A stretch of DNA of 14,397 nucleotides from DATNIC01 sp035604635 (GTDB taxonomy: Bacteria > Vulcanimicrobiota > Vulcanimicrobiia > Vulcanimicrobiales > Vulcanimicrobiaceae), in assembly GCA_035604635.1 (NCBI GenBank), contig DATNIC010000196.1:1-14397 (forward strand). Direction: 5' to 3'. The notes beneath the pieces are model-generated. The model had not been told where the DNA came from. It saw only the letters and a list, made by a program, of their open reading frames with translations, and searched no databases. Position 1 is the first letter of the stretch. Each line of letters begins with the position of its first letter. The translations under genes and the position numbers were made by a program. Positions 1 through 6,674 of the stretch are shown in pieces.

Positions 1-2
1 TG

Positions 3-62
3 GTGATCGCCGCGAACGAGGCGCTCGCAAGCCGCTCAGTCGTGCTATCTCGCATAGGTTAA
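3..62 (+). CDS. Possible 3' end of an upstream gene (partial)
   Basis: A frame enters from the window edge and stays open for 19 codons before a TAA at 60-62. It reads VIAANEALASRSVVLSRIG. It has no recognisable domain, and two of the three plus-strand frames are open over this short stretch, so it could be chance. If real it is the C-terminus of a gene upstream of the phoU-like gene; in many genomes that would be a phosphate transport or two-component gene, but the residues seen do not match the PstB C-terminus that I know. Confidence 0.2.
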   Translation: MIAANEALASRSVVLSRIG

Positions 63-88
63 ACTTCGGGCGGCCTTCTTGGGTTCAG

Positions 89-117
89 TTGCTGTCACCT
101 CCGCGGTGCGGTATACT
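89..117 (+). promoter_or_regulatory. Sigma-70-type promoter of the phoU-like gene
   Basis: TTGCTG at 89-94 (-35) and TATACT at 112-117 (-10) are separated by 17 nt, close to the housekeeping consensus TTGACA-N17-TATAAT. The expected start of transcription, about 7 nt after the -10 box, falls at 123-125, which is the ATG of the phoU-like gene. No Shine-Dalgarno sequence fits between promoter and ATG, so the transcript is predicted to be leaderless or nearly so. Confidence 0.7.
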
Positions 118-124
118 CTAAAAA

Positions 125-766
125 ATGCGCACCGCTTATCACGAAGCTCTGGAAGGAACGCGCATCGACGTTGTCCGTTTGGGCGCCCTCGTCGGTGAGG
201 CGCTTCATTCGGCGTTGGGCGCGCTCGAGCGCCGTGATATTGCGCTCGCGGCGCGCGTGATCGCAGGCGACGATGCTATCGATGCATTGCGCCGGTCGGT
301 TGAATCCTCTTGCATCGAGTTGATCTGGAGGCAGCAGCCCGTCGCCGGCGAGCTGCGGCAGATCGCCGGTATGCTGCAGATCGTCACCGATCTCGAGCGC
401 CTGGGCGATTATGCGGTCGATATCGCAAAGAATGCGATCAAGCTTTGCGACGCTCCGCTGCGGCCGGCGAAGGTCGAGATCAGCCGGATCGGGGCGGTCG
501 CTCAATCGATGCTCGCCGATTCGATGCGGGCCTACACGGAGCGCGACAGCGCGCTCGCCGACGTCGTCATCTCACGCGACGACGAGGTTGACACACTTTA
601 CAAGCGGGCGATCGAGGCATTGCAAGAGGAAATGCAGGCTGATCCGGCCCTGGTCCGCGCCGGGACGCTGTTGTTGCTCGTGCTTGCGACGCTCGAGCGG
701 GCCGGAGACCGGGCGGTGAATATCGCCTGGCACACCAAAGAGATGCTCGGCGCCGCTCGGGTTTAA
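125..766 (+). CDS. phoU: PhoU-family phosphate signalling protein
   Basis: 213 aa, the usual length for PhoU. The protein is all-helical in character and has the two-fold PhoU repeat: ERLGDYAVD at residues 91-99 and ERAGDRAVN at 191-199, the E-x3-D-x3-D/N metal-binding signatures of the two three-helix bundles. PhoU proteins are cytoplasmic regulators that connect the Pst phosphate transporter with the PhoR/PhoB kinase-regulator pair and restrain phosphate uptake. No pst or pho genes are visible beside it, though the window starts only 124 nt upstream. The second bundle has Asn199 where the first has Asp99, which is common in the family. The ATG at 125 lies just 8 nt after a good -10 box. The gene ends in a TAA that overlaps the stop codon of the convergent gene. 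The family call is firm; the exact pathway role is inferred. Confidence 0.9.
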   Translation: MRTAYHEALEGTRIDVVRLGALVGEALHSALGALERRDIALAARVIAGDDAIDALRRSVESSCIELIWRQQPVAGELRQIAGMLQIVTDLERLGDYAVDIAKNAIKLCDAPLRPAKVEISRIGAVAQSMLADSMRAYTERDSALADVVISRDDEVDTLYKRAIEALQEEMQADPALVRAGTLLLLVLATLERAGDRAVNIAWHTKEMLGAARV

Positions 767-2199
767 GCGCCGCCGTCCTTGACGATGCAGGGCGACATGA
801 TCCCGTCGCTCATCCCGTGGATCAGCCGCTTGTCGGCCGGCGCGACCGTCGCGAGGATCCCGCCCAGTCGCGTGCGCTCACCTTCGACGAAATAGTATGG
901 ACAAAGCCGGACACGCCCGTCCATCGTCTTGAGGTCGTCATTCTCGCGGTCGTAGTATGGAACCGCGACCCGCCGGCCCTTGTGAAAGCGCTGTAAGATG
1001 TGGGGGATTCGGTCGTAGGCCTCGAGCGCTCCACTTAGCACGCCGAGCCATTCTTCTTTCGTCAGATCGTTCGCGACCCGGACCCCGCGCGAGCCCCAAG
1101 CGAGCTCTGAAAAGCCGGAAGGCTTGACGACGAAATCGCGTTCGCCCTTCCCCAGCGGCCCGAGTTGCATCCAGTCGCTCACCGGCTCTCCGCCGGCTTC
1201 GAGGCCGATGATCGCAGACTGCGGCGGCAGCGGACGCGGATCGACGATCCAGGTTTGTGGGAAGATCGAGAGGAGCCGTTCGTAGGTCCCCTCGCCAAGC
1301 TCCTTGCGCCACAGCTTCGCAAGCTGCGGGTGATGGAAGAGTGCGAAACTCGATTTCTCCTCGAGTTGTGCTTTCGCGGGCGGCGTCAATACGACGCGGT
1401 TGTGGCGTGCCGCGTAGAGCATGAGCTCTTGTTTTGGGACGTTCAGCAGATCGAACAACTCGAAATTCCGATAGAGGACGTCGATCTTCTCTTCGCGTCC
1501 CTCGGCGAGCCGGATAAAGAGCGCCTCTTCGGTGAAAATGATCTCTTGCGGAGCGCAGACATAGGCGTCGGCGAGCCTGAGCGTTCTGCACCGCTCCGCG
1601 AGCCACGTCAATTCGCCCCGGTAGTCGGCCGATTCTTGCGAGACGACGATCGCAATCGTCGGATGCTCTTTGGCGGCGGCGTGCGCGCACATCCGCGCGA
1701 ATCCGGCGGCCATGCCGTCGCTCTCGCCGATCGTGTCGATGCCGAGCTCACAGTACGCGCGCGCCATCGCTGCGACGAACCCCATTCCTCCGGGCACGCT
1801 GTCGAGCTCGGCTGCGATGTAGCCGTCGTCGGTCAAGATTAAGTCGGGTCGGATGACGCCGGGAAGATCGGCCTTGAAGCGATTTTGGCGCGAGAGGCGG
1901 ATGATATGCTCGGGCTTCCCATGGTCGAGGTAGTCCGCGATGAACGATGGCGCGGTTCCTCGCGCACTCCGGGTATACAGGCCGTTGAGTGCGCGGTAGA
2001 AGGAAAGCAGATCGTCGCCGAGCGAGACGATGCGCTCGAGCGTTGCCGGCGACAACGCGAACGGCTCGGGAGCTACGCGCCAGGCTACCGTGGATTCGTC
2101 GATCCCTTCGCTGCGGAAAAGTCCGGGAGGGATGTGTTCGTAGAGGTAGCGGGCTTGGTCTCGAGCCGTGAGAGCAGGGGAAAAAGCGGTACAGGGCAT
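763..2199 (-). CDS. ATP-grasp-like protein of unknown function
   Basis: 478 aa from the ATG at 2199. The frame is open 41 codons further upstream, but that extension is low-quality sequence and nearly reaches the divergent HAD gene. A GAGG lies about 11 nt before the chosen ATG. The C-terminal half looks like an ATP-grasp nucleotide-binding fold: DFVVKPSG at residues 355-362 (Lys359 as candidate ATP ligand), a glycine loop GSRGV at 369-373, and acidic or polar segments around 417-440. The N-terminal half has a conserved-looking IAAELDSVPGGMGF stretch at 129-142. This resembles the circularly permuted or glutathionylspermidine-synthase-like ATP-grasp proteins, which ligate a carboxylate to an amine, but I cannot assign a substrate. 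No signal peptide or membrane segment is evident. It stands alone on this strand, divergent from the HAD gene and convergent with phoU, sharing the TTAA of the two stop codons. Confidence 0.7.
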   Translation of the reverse strand: MPCTAFSPALTARDQARYLYEHIPPGLFRSEGIDESTVAWRVAPEPFALSPATLERIVSLGDDLLSFYRALNGLYTRSARGTAPSFIADYLDHGKPEHIIRLSRQNRFKADLPGVIRPDLILTDDGYIAAELDSVPGGMGFVAAMARAYCELGIDTIGESDGMAAGFARMCAHAAAKEHPTIAIVVSQESADYRGELTWLAERCRTLRLADAYVCAPQEIIFTEEALFIRLAEGREEKIDVLYRNFELFDLLNVPKQELMLYAARHNRVVLTPPAKAQLEEKSSFALFHHPQLAKLWRKELGEGTYERLLSIFPQTWIVDPRPLPPQSAIIGLEAGGEPVSDWMQLGPLGKGERDFVVKPSGFSELAWGSRGVRVANDLTKEEWLGVLSGALEAYDRIPHILQRFHKGRRVAVPYYDRENDDLKTMDGRVRLCPYYFVEGERTRLGGILATVAPADKRLIHGMSDGIMSPCIVKDGGA

Positions 2200-2351
2200 G
2201 TCGTGCTGTGCCTCAACAACCGTCGGGGATCTTGGCGCTGTGCAGCGCAATGTAGAGCCGGCGCATACCGTTGCCCTTAAAACATGGCCGGGGCCCCGGG
2301 GTTGCGAGCGTCGTAGAACCAAAACGTGCCGCCCGGCGTTGTAGTGATCCC
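2200..2351. other. Divergent intergenic region between ATP-grasp-like and HAD genes
   Basis: This 152-nt gap must carry the promoters for both divergent genes. I find no pair of -35/-10 boxes close to consensus on either strand. It contains a perfect 12-nt palindrome, CCGGGGCCCCGG, at 2288-2299, which could be a protein-binding site or simply GC-rich sequence. No small open frame with a ribosome site is evident. Confidence 0.35.
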
Positions 2352-3260
2352 ATGATGACGATTGACTTGGTCGCCCTAGACTTGGACGGGACGCTGCTCG
2401 GCCCTGACGAGCGCGTCTCGCCCCGCAATCGCGAAGCGATCGGCAGGGCCCTCGCCGAGGGGATCCGCGTCGTCCTGGTCACCGGGCGCGGGGTCGACGT
2501 CCCCGTGCGCGTCTCGGACGAGCTTGGCCTCAACCTGCCGGTCATCTGCTGCCACGGCGCCTTGACCAAGGATTTCCGCGCGAACCGCACCTTAGTGCAC
2601 ATTCCGGTCCCGCTACAGCCCGCAAAAGAAATGGTCGAGTTCGCGGAAGCCAACGGACTCGCACTTGCCGTCTATGCCGAAGAATTCTTTTGGCGCGTCT
2701 CCGGGACGCGGATTTTCATGGACGACATGACGGGCCCGGCGTGGCGCGAAGCGCACAGTGTCGCCGACATCCTGAAGAGCCCACCGACGTTTCTGCGCTT
2801 CATGGGTGAAGAATCGGTCGCCGCGATGCAACGGAGCTTTGGTGACCTTCGTTTGCGCTTTATCCACGAGCGATGGGGCGAGTTCATCGAATGCGTGGTG
2901 CTCAATCCCAATGCCGGCAAACAGCAAGCACTCTCCCGGCTCTGCGCCGACTTTCAAATCGACCGCCAGCGGGTGCTCGCGATCGGCGACTCGCTCAACG
3001 ATGTCCCGATGCTGCGCTGGGCCGGAATCGGCGTCGCGATGGGCAACGCACCCCTCGAAGTCAAGGAAGCAGTCCGCTATATCACCGCCTCCCACGACAA
3101 AGACGGGGTGGCGCTCGCCATCGAGAAGTTGTGTCTGGTGAAAGATGGCAAGATGTCGTTCGGCCCCCCCTCGGGGAATGGTGCTGCGCCGAAATCGCGG
3201 CGGGGGCCGGCTTTGGGGGGCCCCGCCCGGAGGGCGGGGGGCGCGGAGCCTGGGGCGTAG
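2352..3260 (+). CDS. Cof-type HAD-superfamily phosphatase with an odd C-terminal tail
   Basis: 302 aa from ATG 2352 (a second ATG follows directly at 2355). Longer in-frame starts upstream are rejected because the HAD fold begins at TIDLVALDLDGT. All four HAD motifs are present: DLDGT at 10-14 (nucleophile Asp10, acid/base Asp12), VTGRG at 43-47 (motif II Thr44), Lys190 in NPNAGK (motif III) and GDSLND at 212-217 (motif IV). The large cap between motifs II and III places it in the Cof/type IIB group, which dephosphorylates sugar phosphates, flavin phosphates or similar small substrates; the substrate here cannot be read from sequence. The family normally ends near DGVALAIEKL (residues 251-260). 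This copy runs about 40 residues further into a Gly/Pro/Ala/Arg-rich tail encoded by a GC-rich, hairpin-forming block. moaD starts 24 nt downstream, so it probably leads the moa operon. Confidence 0.85.
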   Translation: MMTIDLVALDLDGTLLGPDERVSPRNREAIGRALAEGIRVVLVTGRGVDVPVRVSDELGLNLPVICCHGALTKDFRANRTLVHIPVPLQPAKEMVEFAEANGLALAVYAEEFFWRVSGTRIFMDDMTGPAWREAHSVADILKSPPTFLRFMGEESVAAMQRSFGDLRLRFIHERWGEFIECVVLNPNAGKQQALSRLCADFQIDRQRVLAIGDSLNDVPMLRWAGIGVAMGNAPLEVKEAVRYITASHDKDGVALAIEKLCLVKDGKMSFGPPSGNGAAPKSRRGPALGGPARRAGGAEPGA

Positions 3261-3262
3261 CC
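3163..3262 (+). repeat. GC-rich REP-like hairpin block fused to the HAD 3' end
   Basis: Composition changes sharply here: runs of C and G, with several self-complementary segments. The strongest is CCCCGCCC (3221-3228), loop GGA, GGGCGGGG (3232-3239), a perfect 8-bp stem. A second is GGGGCCCC at 3217-3224, and GGGGCC/GGCCCC arms also occur nearby. The block provides the last ~35 codons and the TAG of the HAD gene. No T-run follows the stem, so it is not a classical intrinsic terminator. It looks like an intergenic repetitive element that has been read into the gene. Other genomic copies would have to be found to prove it is a repeat. Confidence 0.45.
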
Positions 3263-3270
3263 TTCAAACT

Positions 3271-3274
3271 GGAG
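3271..3274 (+). promoter_or_regulatory. Ribosome binding site that fixes the TTG start of moaD
   Basis: GGAG at 3271-3274 lies 10 nt before TTG 3285. The first residues from that TTG (LVRVLAFARLREL) match the N-terminus of MoaD, and no ATG is available in frame, so the TTG is the likely start. Confidence 0.6.
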
Positions 3275-3284
3275 CGCCGTTAAT

Positions 3285-3524
3285 TTGCTTGTCAGGGTCC
3301 TAGCATTTGCGCGCCTGCGCGAGCTGTTGGGCTACGCCGAACGCGAGGTTGAGCTCCCTCCCGCGGCGACCCTCGACGATCTTTGGCGGGCGATCGGGAC
3401 GCCGGAGTTAGACGTGCTGCGAGGGTCGACGCGGTTCGCGCGCAACGGCACGCTGACCGGTCCGGCGACGCGTCTGGTTGAAGGGGACGAGGTGGCGTTG
3501 CTGCCGCCGGTCGGCGGAGGATGA
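3285..3524 (+). CDS. moaD: Molybdopterin synthase small subunit MoaD
   Basis: 79 aa, the normal size for this ubiquitin-fold sulfur carrier. It begins VRVLAFARLRELLG, continues with the family's EGDEVALLPPV segment at residues 66-76 and ends in Gly-Gly-Gly, whose last two glycines form the essential C-terminal Gly-Gly tail. MoeB adenylates this tail, it becomes a thiocarboxylate, and as partner of MoaE it donates sulfur to cyclic pyranopterin monophosphate to make the molybdopterin dithiolene. It starts with TTG at 3285 behind a GGAG. Its TGA (3522-3524) overlaps the ATG of moaE in an ATGA arrangement, so the two subunits are translationally coupled, as expected for a 1:1 complex. Confidence 0.95.
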   Translation: MLVRVLAFARLRELLGYAEREVELPPAATLDDLWRAIGTPELDVLRGSTRFARNGTLTGPATRLVEGDEVALLPPVGGG

Positions 3525-3961
3525 TGGCCAGCGCACCGCTGATCAAGCTCTCGCGCGAACGGATCGACTGTGCCGCGCTCGCGGAGAAAATTCGCACCGA
3601 TGCATGCGGCGCGGTGATCACGTTCGCGGGCGTCGTTCGCGAGCTCTCCGACGACGAGCGCGCCGTGAACGGCCTCTCGTACGAGACGTACCCCGCGATG
3701 GCGCTCGAAGAGATGCGCAAGATCGCCGCTGAAGCGCAGGAGCAGTTCGGCCCGTGCGAGATCGCGATCGTCCACCGCTTCGGGGATCTTGCGATCGGGG
3801 AGACGAGCGTCGCCGTCGTCGTGGCCGCGCCGCATCGGGGGCCGGCTTTCGATGCGTGCGAATATGCGATCGACGAGCTCAAGGCGCGCGTCGAGATCTG
3901 GAAAAAAGAACACTACCTCGACGGCGACGCGACTTGGCGCGAGAACGCGAAGTCTCGATGA
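3521..3961 (+). CDS. moaE: Molybdopterin synthase catalytic subunit MoaE
   Basis: 146 aa, typical length. Family signatures are intact: VVREL at 38-42, YETYPAMA at 54-61, HRFGDLAIGE at 85-94, HRGPAF at 105-110 and IDELKARVEIWKKE at 117-130, which includes the two active-site lysines (Lys121 and the lysine pair 128-129). MoaE binds cyclic pyranopterin monophosphate and receives two sulfurs from thiocarboxylated MoaD to form molybdopterin in the cytoplasm. The start is the first of two adjacent ATGs (3521), overlapping the moaD stop. The stop overlaps the ATG of the following hydrolase, again as ATGA, so coupling continues into a gene not normally part of the pathway. Confidence 0.96.
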   Translation: MMASAPLIKLSRERIDCAALAEKIRTDACGAVITFAGVVRELSDDERAVNGLSYETYPAMALEEMRKIAAEAQEQFGPCEIAIVHRFGDLAIGETSVAVVVAAPHRGPAFDACEYAIDELKARVEIWKKEHYLDGDATWRENAKSR

Positions 3962-4689
3962 GTCTCGATCTCCTGCGCGTGCGGGGGGCACGGAACGAGA
4001 TTGCGGCGTTAGCCTACGGCCCTCGGCGTGCGCGCGGGGTCGGGATCGTCCTGGCGCACGGTTATTCGAGTTCGAAACAAAACCTCGACGGGCTCGCCGC
4101 GTTCTTGGCCAGTCACGGCTTCGCGCTCTGGAGCCTCGACTTCCCCGGCCACAAACTCGGCGCGAGCGGCGGTCGCCTCGAGAGCGTCGACGACTTGATC
4201 GACGCGATGCTCTCGGTCGCGCAGCATGCGCGTAGAGGCGGCACGGAGACTCTGTATGCGGCGGGACACAGCCTCGGCGCCGCGACCGCGCTGATCTGCG
4301 CCGGGATCGAGCCGTCGTTCGCAGGAGCGATCGCGATTGCGACCGGACTCGGACGACCGAGCGTGCTCGACGCATTCTCGGAACGGTCGGTCGACTTGCG
4401 CTCGCAGTACGTTGACGGATTGACCTTACCGCAGCTATTCGCGCACATCGAATCGCGCGTGCTCGAATCGCTTGCGCAGCTCGCCGGCCGGCCGCAATTA
4501 TATGTTGCAGCCGAACGCGACATGATGGTCTCCGTCGCGAGCGCACGCGCTCTCTTCGATGCGGCGCCGGAGCCGAAAGCGTTCGTGACGATCCCGAGCG
4601 ATCACACGTTTGCCGGCGAGAACGCGCGCGGAAGCGTGCTCGCCTGGCTAAACGAACGCCATCCGCGCGCCGAGCGATCGGTCGCATGA
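3958..4689 (+). CDS. Alpha/beta hydrolase embedded in the moa operon
   Basis: 243 aa with a complete alpha/beta-hydrolase core: oxyanion-hole His34-Gly35 (AHGYSSSK), the strand SLDFPGHKLGASGG at 59-72, nucleophile elbow GHSLG with Ser105, acid Asp188 (AERDMM) and His216 (SDHTFAG). No signal peptide, so it is cytoplasmic. Fold relatives include serine esterases, thioesterases and dienelactone hydrolases; the substrate is unknown. The ATG at 3958 overlaps the moaE stop (ATGA) and its own stop overlaps the ATG of moeB (ATGA). The frame is open for 68 codons further upstream, but that is an Arg-rich shadow of moaE. It sits between two genes whose products act on MoaD, so a role in handling acyl-adenylate or thiocarboxylate intermediates, or the cofactor itself, is conceivable but unproven. 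Confidence 0.9.
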   Translation: MSLDLLRVRGARNEIAALAYGPRRARGVGIVLAHGYSSSKQNLDGLAAFLASHGFALWSLDFPGHKLGASGGRLESVDDLIDAMLSVAQHARRGGTETLYAAGHSLGAATALICAGIEPSFAGAIAIATGLGRPSVLDAFSERSVDLRSQYVDGLTLPQLFAHIESRVLESLAQLAGRPQLYVAAERDMMVSVASARALFDAAPEPKAFVTIPSDHTFAGENARGSVLAWLNERHPRAERSVA

Positions 4690-5819
4690 GGGCCTCTTCG
4701 AAGGTGGCGATCGCTGCCGGGAGCCTCGACCTTCGCCGTTACAGCCGGCATCTTCTGATTCCCGAAGTCGGGCTCGAGGGTCAGCGCAAACTTGCCGCGG
4801 CGCGCGTTCTGTGCGTCGGAGCCGGCGGTCTGGGCTCGCCGATTTTGGCGTATCTCGCTGCGGCGGGCGTCGGCCGGATCGGCGTCGTCGACGACGACGT
4901 CGTCGACGTGACGAACCTGCAACGCCAGATCATCTACGCGACGCAGGACATCGGAAAAAAGAAAGCCGTCGTCGCCGCGGAGCGCTTGCACGGCCTCAAT
5001 CCCCAGGTCGCGATCGACCCGATCCCGATTCGCTTCGCAGCGAACAACGCGCGCGAGCTGGTTCGTTTATACGATGTCGTCGTTGATGGGACCGATACGT
5101 TCGCGTCACGCTACTTGATCAACGATGCCTGCATCCTCGAAAACAAGCCCGACGTATACGGCTCAATCTTTCGTTTCGACGGGCAAGTCTCGATCTTTGG
5201 TGCTCCGGGCGGACCATGCTATCGTTGCCTCTTCCCGCAGCCGCCGCCACCGGAGAGCGTCCCTACCTGCGCCGAGGGCGGCGTCCTCGGTGCGCTCGCC
5301 GGGATCGTCGGAACGTGGCAAGCAAGCGAAACGCTGAAGCTCATCCTCGGTATCGGCGCCCCGCTCGTCGGGCGTCTGCTGCTCATCGACGCGCTCGATG
5401 CCCGGATGCGCGAGGTGAAGGTGCTGCGCGATCCGGACTGTCCGGTTTGCGGGGATCGGCCCACGATCGGTGCAGCGGCAGAGATTGCCTACGAGCGTCC
5501 GCCCTCCGGTTTCCCGGAGATCGACGCAAGCGAACTGGACGAAGCGATGGCGCTCGGGGTGATCCTGCTCGACGTGCGTGAGGCGCACGAAGCCGTTTTA
5601 GGTACGATCCCTGGTGCGGTGGCGATCCCGGCGTCGCAACTCGAAGCCCGGCTTCACGAGCTCGATACGGCGCGCCGGTACGTTGTCGCATGCCGGGTGG
5701 GAGCACGCTCGGTGTGGGCGATCGAGCGGATGCGCGACGCCGGCTTCGGCCACCTCTCCCACTTGCGCGGCGGCCTGCTCACCTACGCCGCCCGCAACGA
5801 AAGCTTCGAGTTTTTTTAG
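4686..5819 (+). CDS. moeB: MoaD-adenylating enzyme fused to a rhodanese domain (MoeB-rhodanese)
   Basis: 377 aa with two domains. Residues ~15-260 are an E1-like ThiF/MoeB domain: RYSRHLLIPEVG at 18-29, nucleotide-binding GAGGLG at 45-50, VDDDVVDVTNLQRQ at 68-81, Asp137 in DGTDTF, catalytic-type Cys195 (PTCAEGG) and the zinc cysteines Cys178/Cys181 and Cys252/Cys255. Residues ~275-377 are a rhodanese domain with active-site loop CRVGARS (Cys336). MoeB adenylates the C-terminal glycine of MoaD; the rhodanese cysteine can carry the persulfide that turns the adenylate into a thiocarboxylate. The fusion is known from MoeBR/MoeZ of actinobacteria and from eukaryotic Uba4/MOCS3. It could also serve a ThiS- or CysO-like carrier, but moaD and moaE lie directly upstream. 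Its ATG overlaps the hydrolase stop. Confidence 0.93.
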   Translation: MRASSKVAIAAGSLDLRRYSRHLLIPEVGLEGQRKLAAARVLCVGAGGLGSPILAYLAAAGVGRIGVVDDDVVDVTNLQRQIIYATQDIGKKKAVVAAERLHGLNPQVAIDPIPIRFAANNARELVRLYDVVVDGTDTFASRYLINDACILENKPDVYGSIFRFDGQVSIFGAPGGPCYRCLFPQPPPPESVPTCAEGGVLGALAGIVGTWQASETLKLILGIGAPLVGRLLLIDALDARMREVKVLRDPDCPVCGDRPTIGAAAEIAYERPPSGFPEIDASELDEAMALGVILLDVREAHEAVLGTIPGAVAIPASQLEARLHELDTARRYVVACRVGARSVWAIERMRDAGFGHLSHLRGGLLTYAARNESFEFF

Positions 5820-6667
5820 TGGAATATAGGCCATTCGGGAGCATGGGCCGCGAAGTGGCCCGCATCGGGCAGGGCACGTGGAAGTTTCCGACGCGCGGAG
5901 CGGCGGTTGAGGAGGCCAAGCGCGCGTTGCGGCGTGGCATCGAGCTCGGCATGACGCACATCGACACCGCCGAGATGTATGGCGACGGCCGCTCCGAAGA
6001 GATCATCGGCGAGGCGATCAAAGGGCTCGCTCGCGAGAAGCTTTTCATCGTCAGCAAAGTCTTGCCGCAAAACGCGTCGTACGAGGGAACGATCCGCGCT
6101 TGCGAGCATTCGCTGTTGCGGTTGCGCACCGACTACCTCGACGCCTTTCTCTTGCACTGGCGGGGCGGCAACGTACTTCGCGAGACGATGCGCGCGCTCG
6201 AGCAACTGGTCCACCAAAAAAAGATCAAGGCCTTGGGCGTCAGCAACTTCGACGTCAACGACCTGCGCGAGGCCGCGAACTATTTGGACGCTGGGCACAT
6301 CGTCTGCAATCAAGTGCTCTACAACTTCGAAGAACGCGGGATCGAACACGACCTCTTCGACTACTGCCGCGAAAACGGGATCGCGGTCGTCGCCTACACA
6401 CCGTTCGGCGGTCTCCCGGGAGAACGGACGAAGGCCCGCGCGAAGCTCGCCGAGATCGCCGGTAAGCACGGCGTGAACATCTATACGCTGACGCTGGCGT
6501 GGGTCACGCGTGACCCGATTTGCTTCACGATCCCGAAGGCTTCCGACGTCGCGCATGTCGAGCAGAATGCGCGGGCCGGCGATCTGGTATTAGACGAAGC
6601 CGACCTGCGCGCGATCGACGCCGTCCTCCCTCCGCCGCGCGGCCCAACCAGCCTCGCGATGGGGTAG
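5819..6667 (+). CDS. Aldo/keto reductase
   Basis: 282 aa from a GTG at 5819 whose first base is the last base of the moeB stop. This start gives VEYRPFGSMGREVARIGQGTW, the standard aldo/keto reductase N-terminus; the upstream in-frame extension is a shadow of moeB. The catalytic tetrad is complete: Asp49 and Tyr54 (HIDTAEMYG), Lys80 (IVSK) and His113 (LLHW). NADPH-binding segments follow (ALGVSNF, and FTIPKASDVAHVEQNA near the C-terminus). It is a soluble NAD(P)H-dependent reductase of the AKR5-like, bacterial 2,5-diketogluconate/methylglyoxal type; the natural substrate cannot be read. The one-base overlap implies translational coupling with moeB. queG begins 7 nt downstream. Confidence 0.92.
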   Translation: MEYRPFGSMGREVARIGQGTWKFPTRGAAVEEAKRALRRGIELGMTHIDTAEMYGDGRSEEIIGEAIKGLAREKLFIVSKVLPQNASYEGTIRACEHSLLRLRTDYLDAFLLHWRGGNVLRETMRALEQLVHQKKIKALGVSNFDVNDLREAANYLDAGHIVCNQVLYNFEERGIEHDLFDYCRENGIAVVAYTPFGGLPGERTKARAKLAEIAGKHGVNIYTLTLAWVTRDPICFTIPKASDVAHVEQNARAGDLVLDEADLRAIDAVLPPPRGPTSLAMG

Positions 6668-6674
6668 CTCGGTC

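Noticed and set aside
1165..1842. 225-aa open frame on the plus strand
   Set aside because: It is antisense to the ATP-grasp-like gene, rich in Arg and charged residues and without a domain.
3217..3239. Intrinsic terminator after the HAD gene
   Set aside because: The stem is strong but lies inside the reading frame, is not followed by a T-run and precedes a moaD ribosome site only 24 nt beyond the stop.
3332..4687. 451-aa open frame on the minus strand
   Set aside because: It lies wholly opposite moaD, moaE and the hydrolase, is extremely Arg-rich without any domain, and reflects the high GC at third codon positions of the real genes.
5816..6556. 246-aa open frame on the minus strand
   Set aside because: It is a shadow of the aldo/keto reductase, with no ribosome site and no family resemblance.
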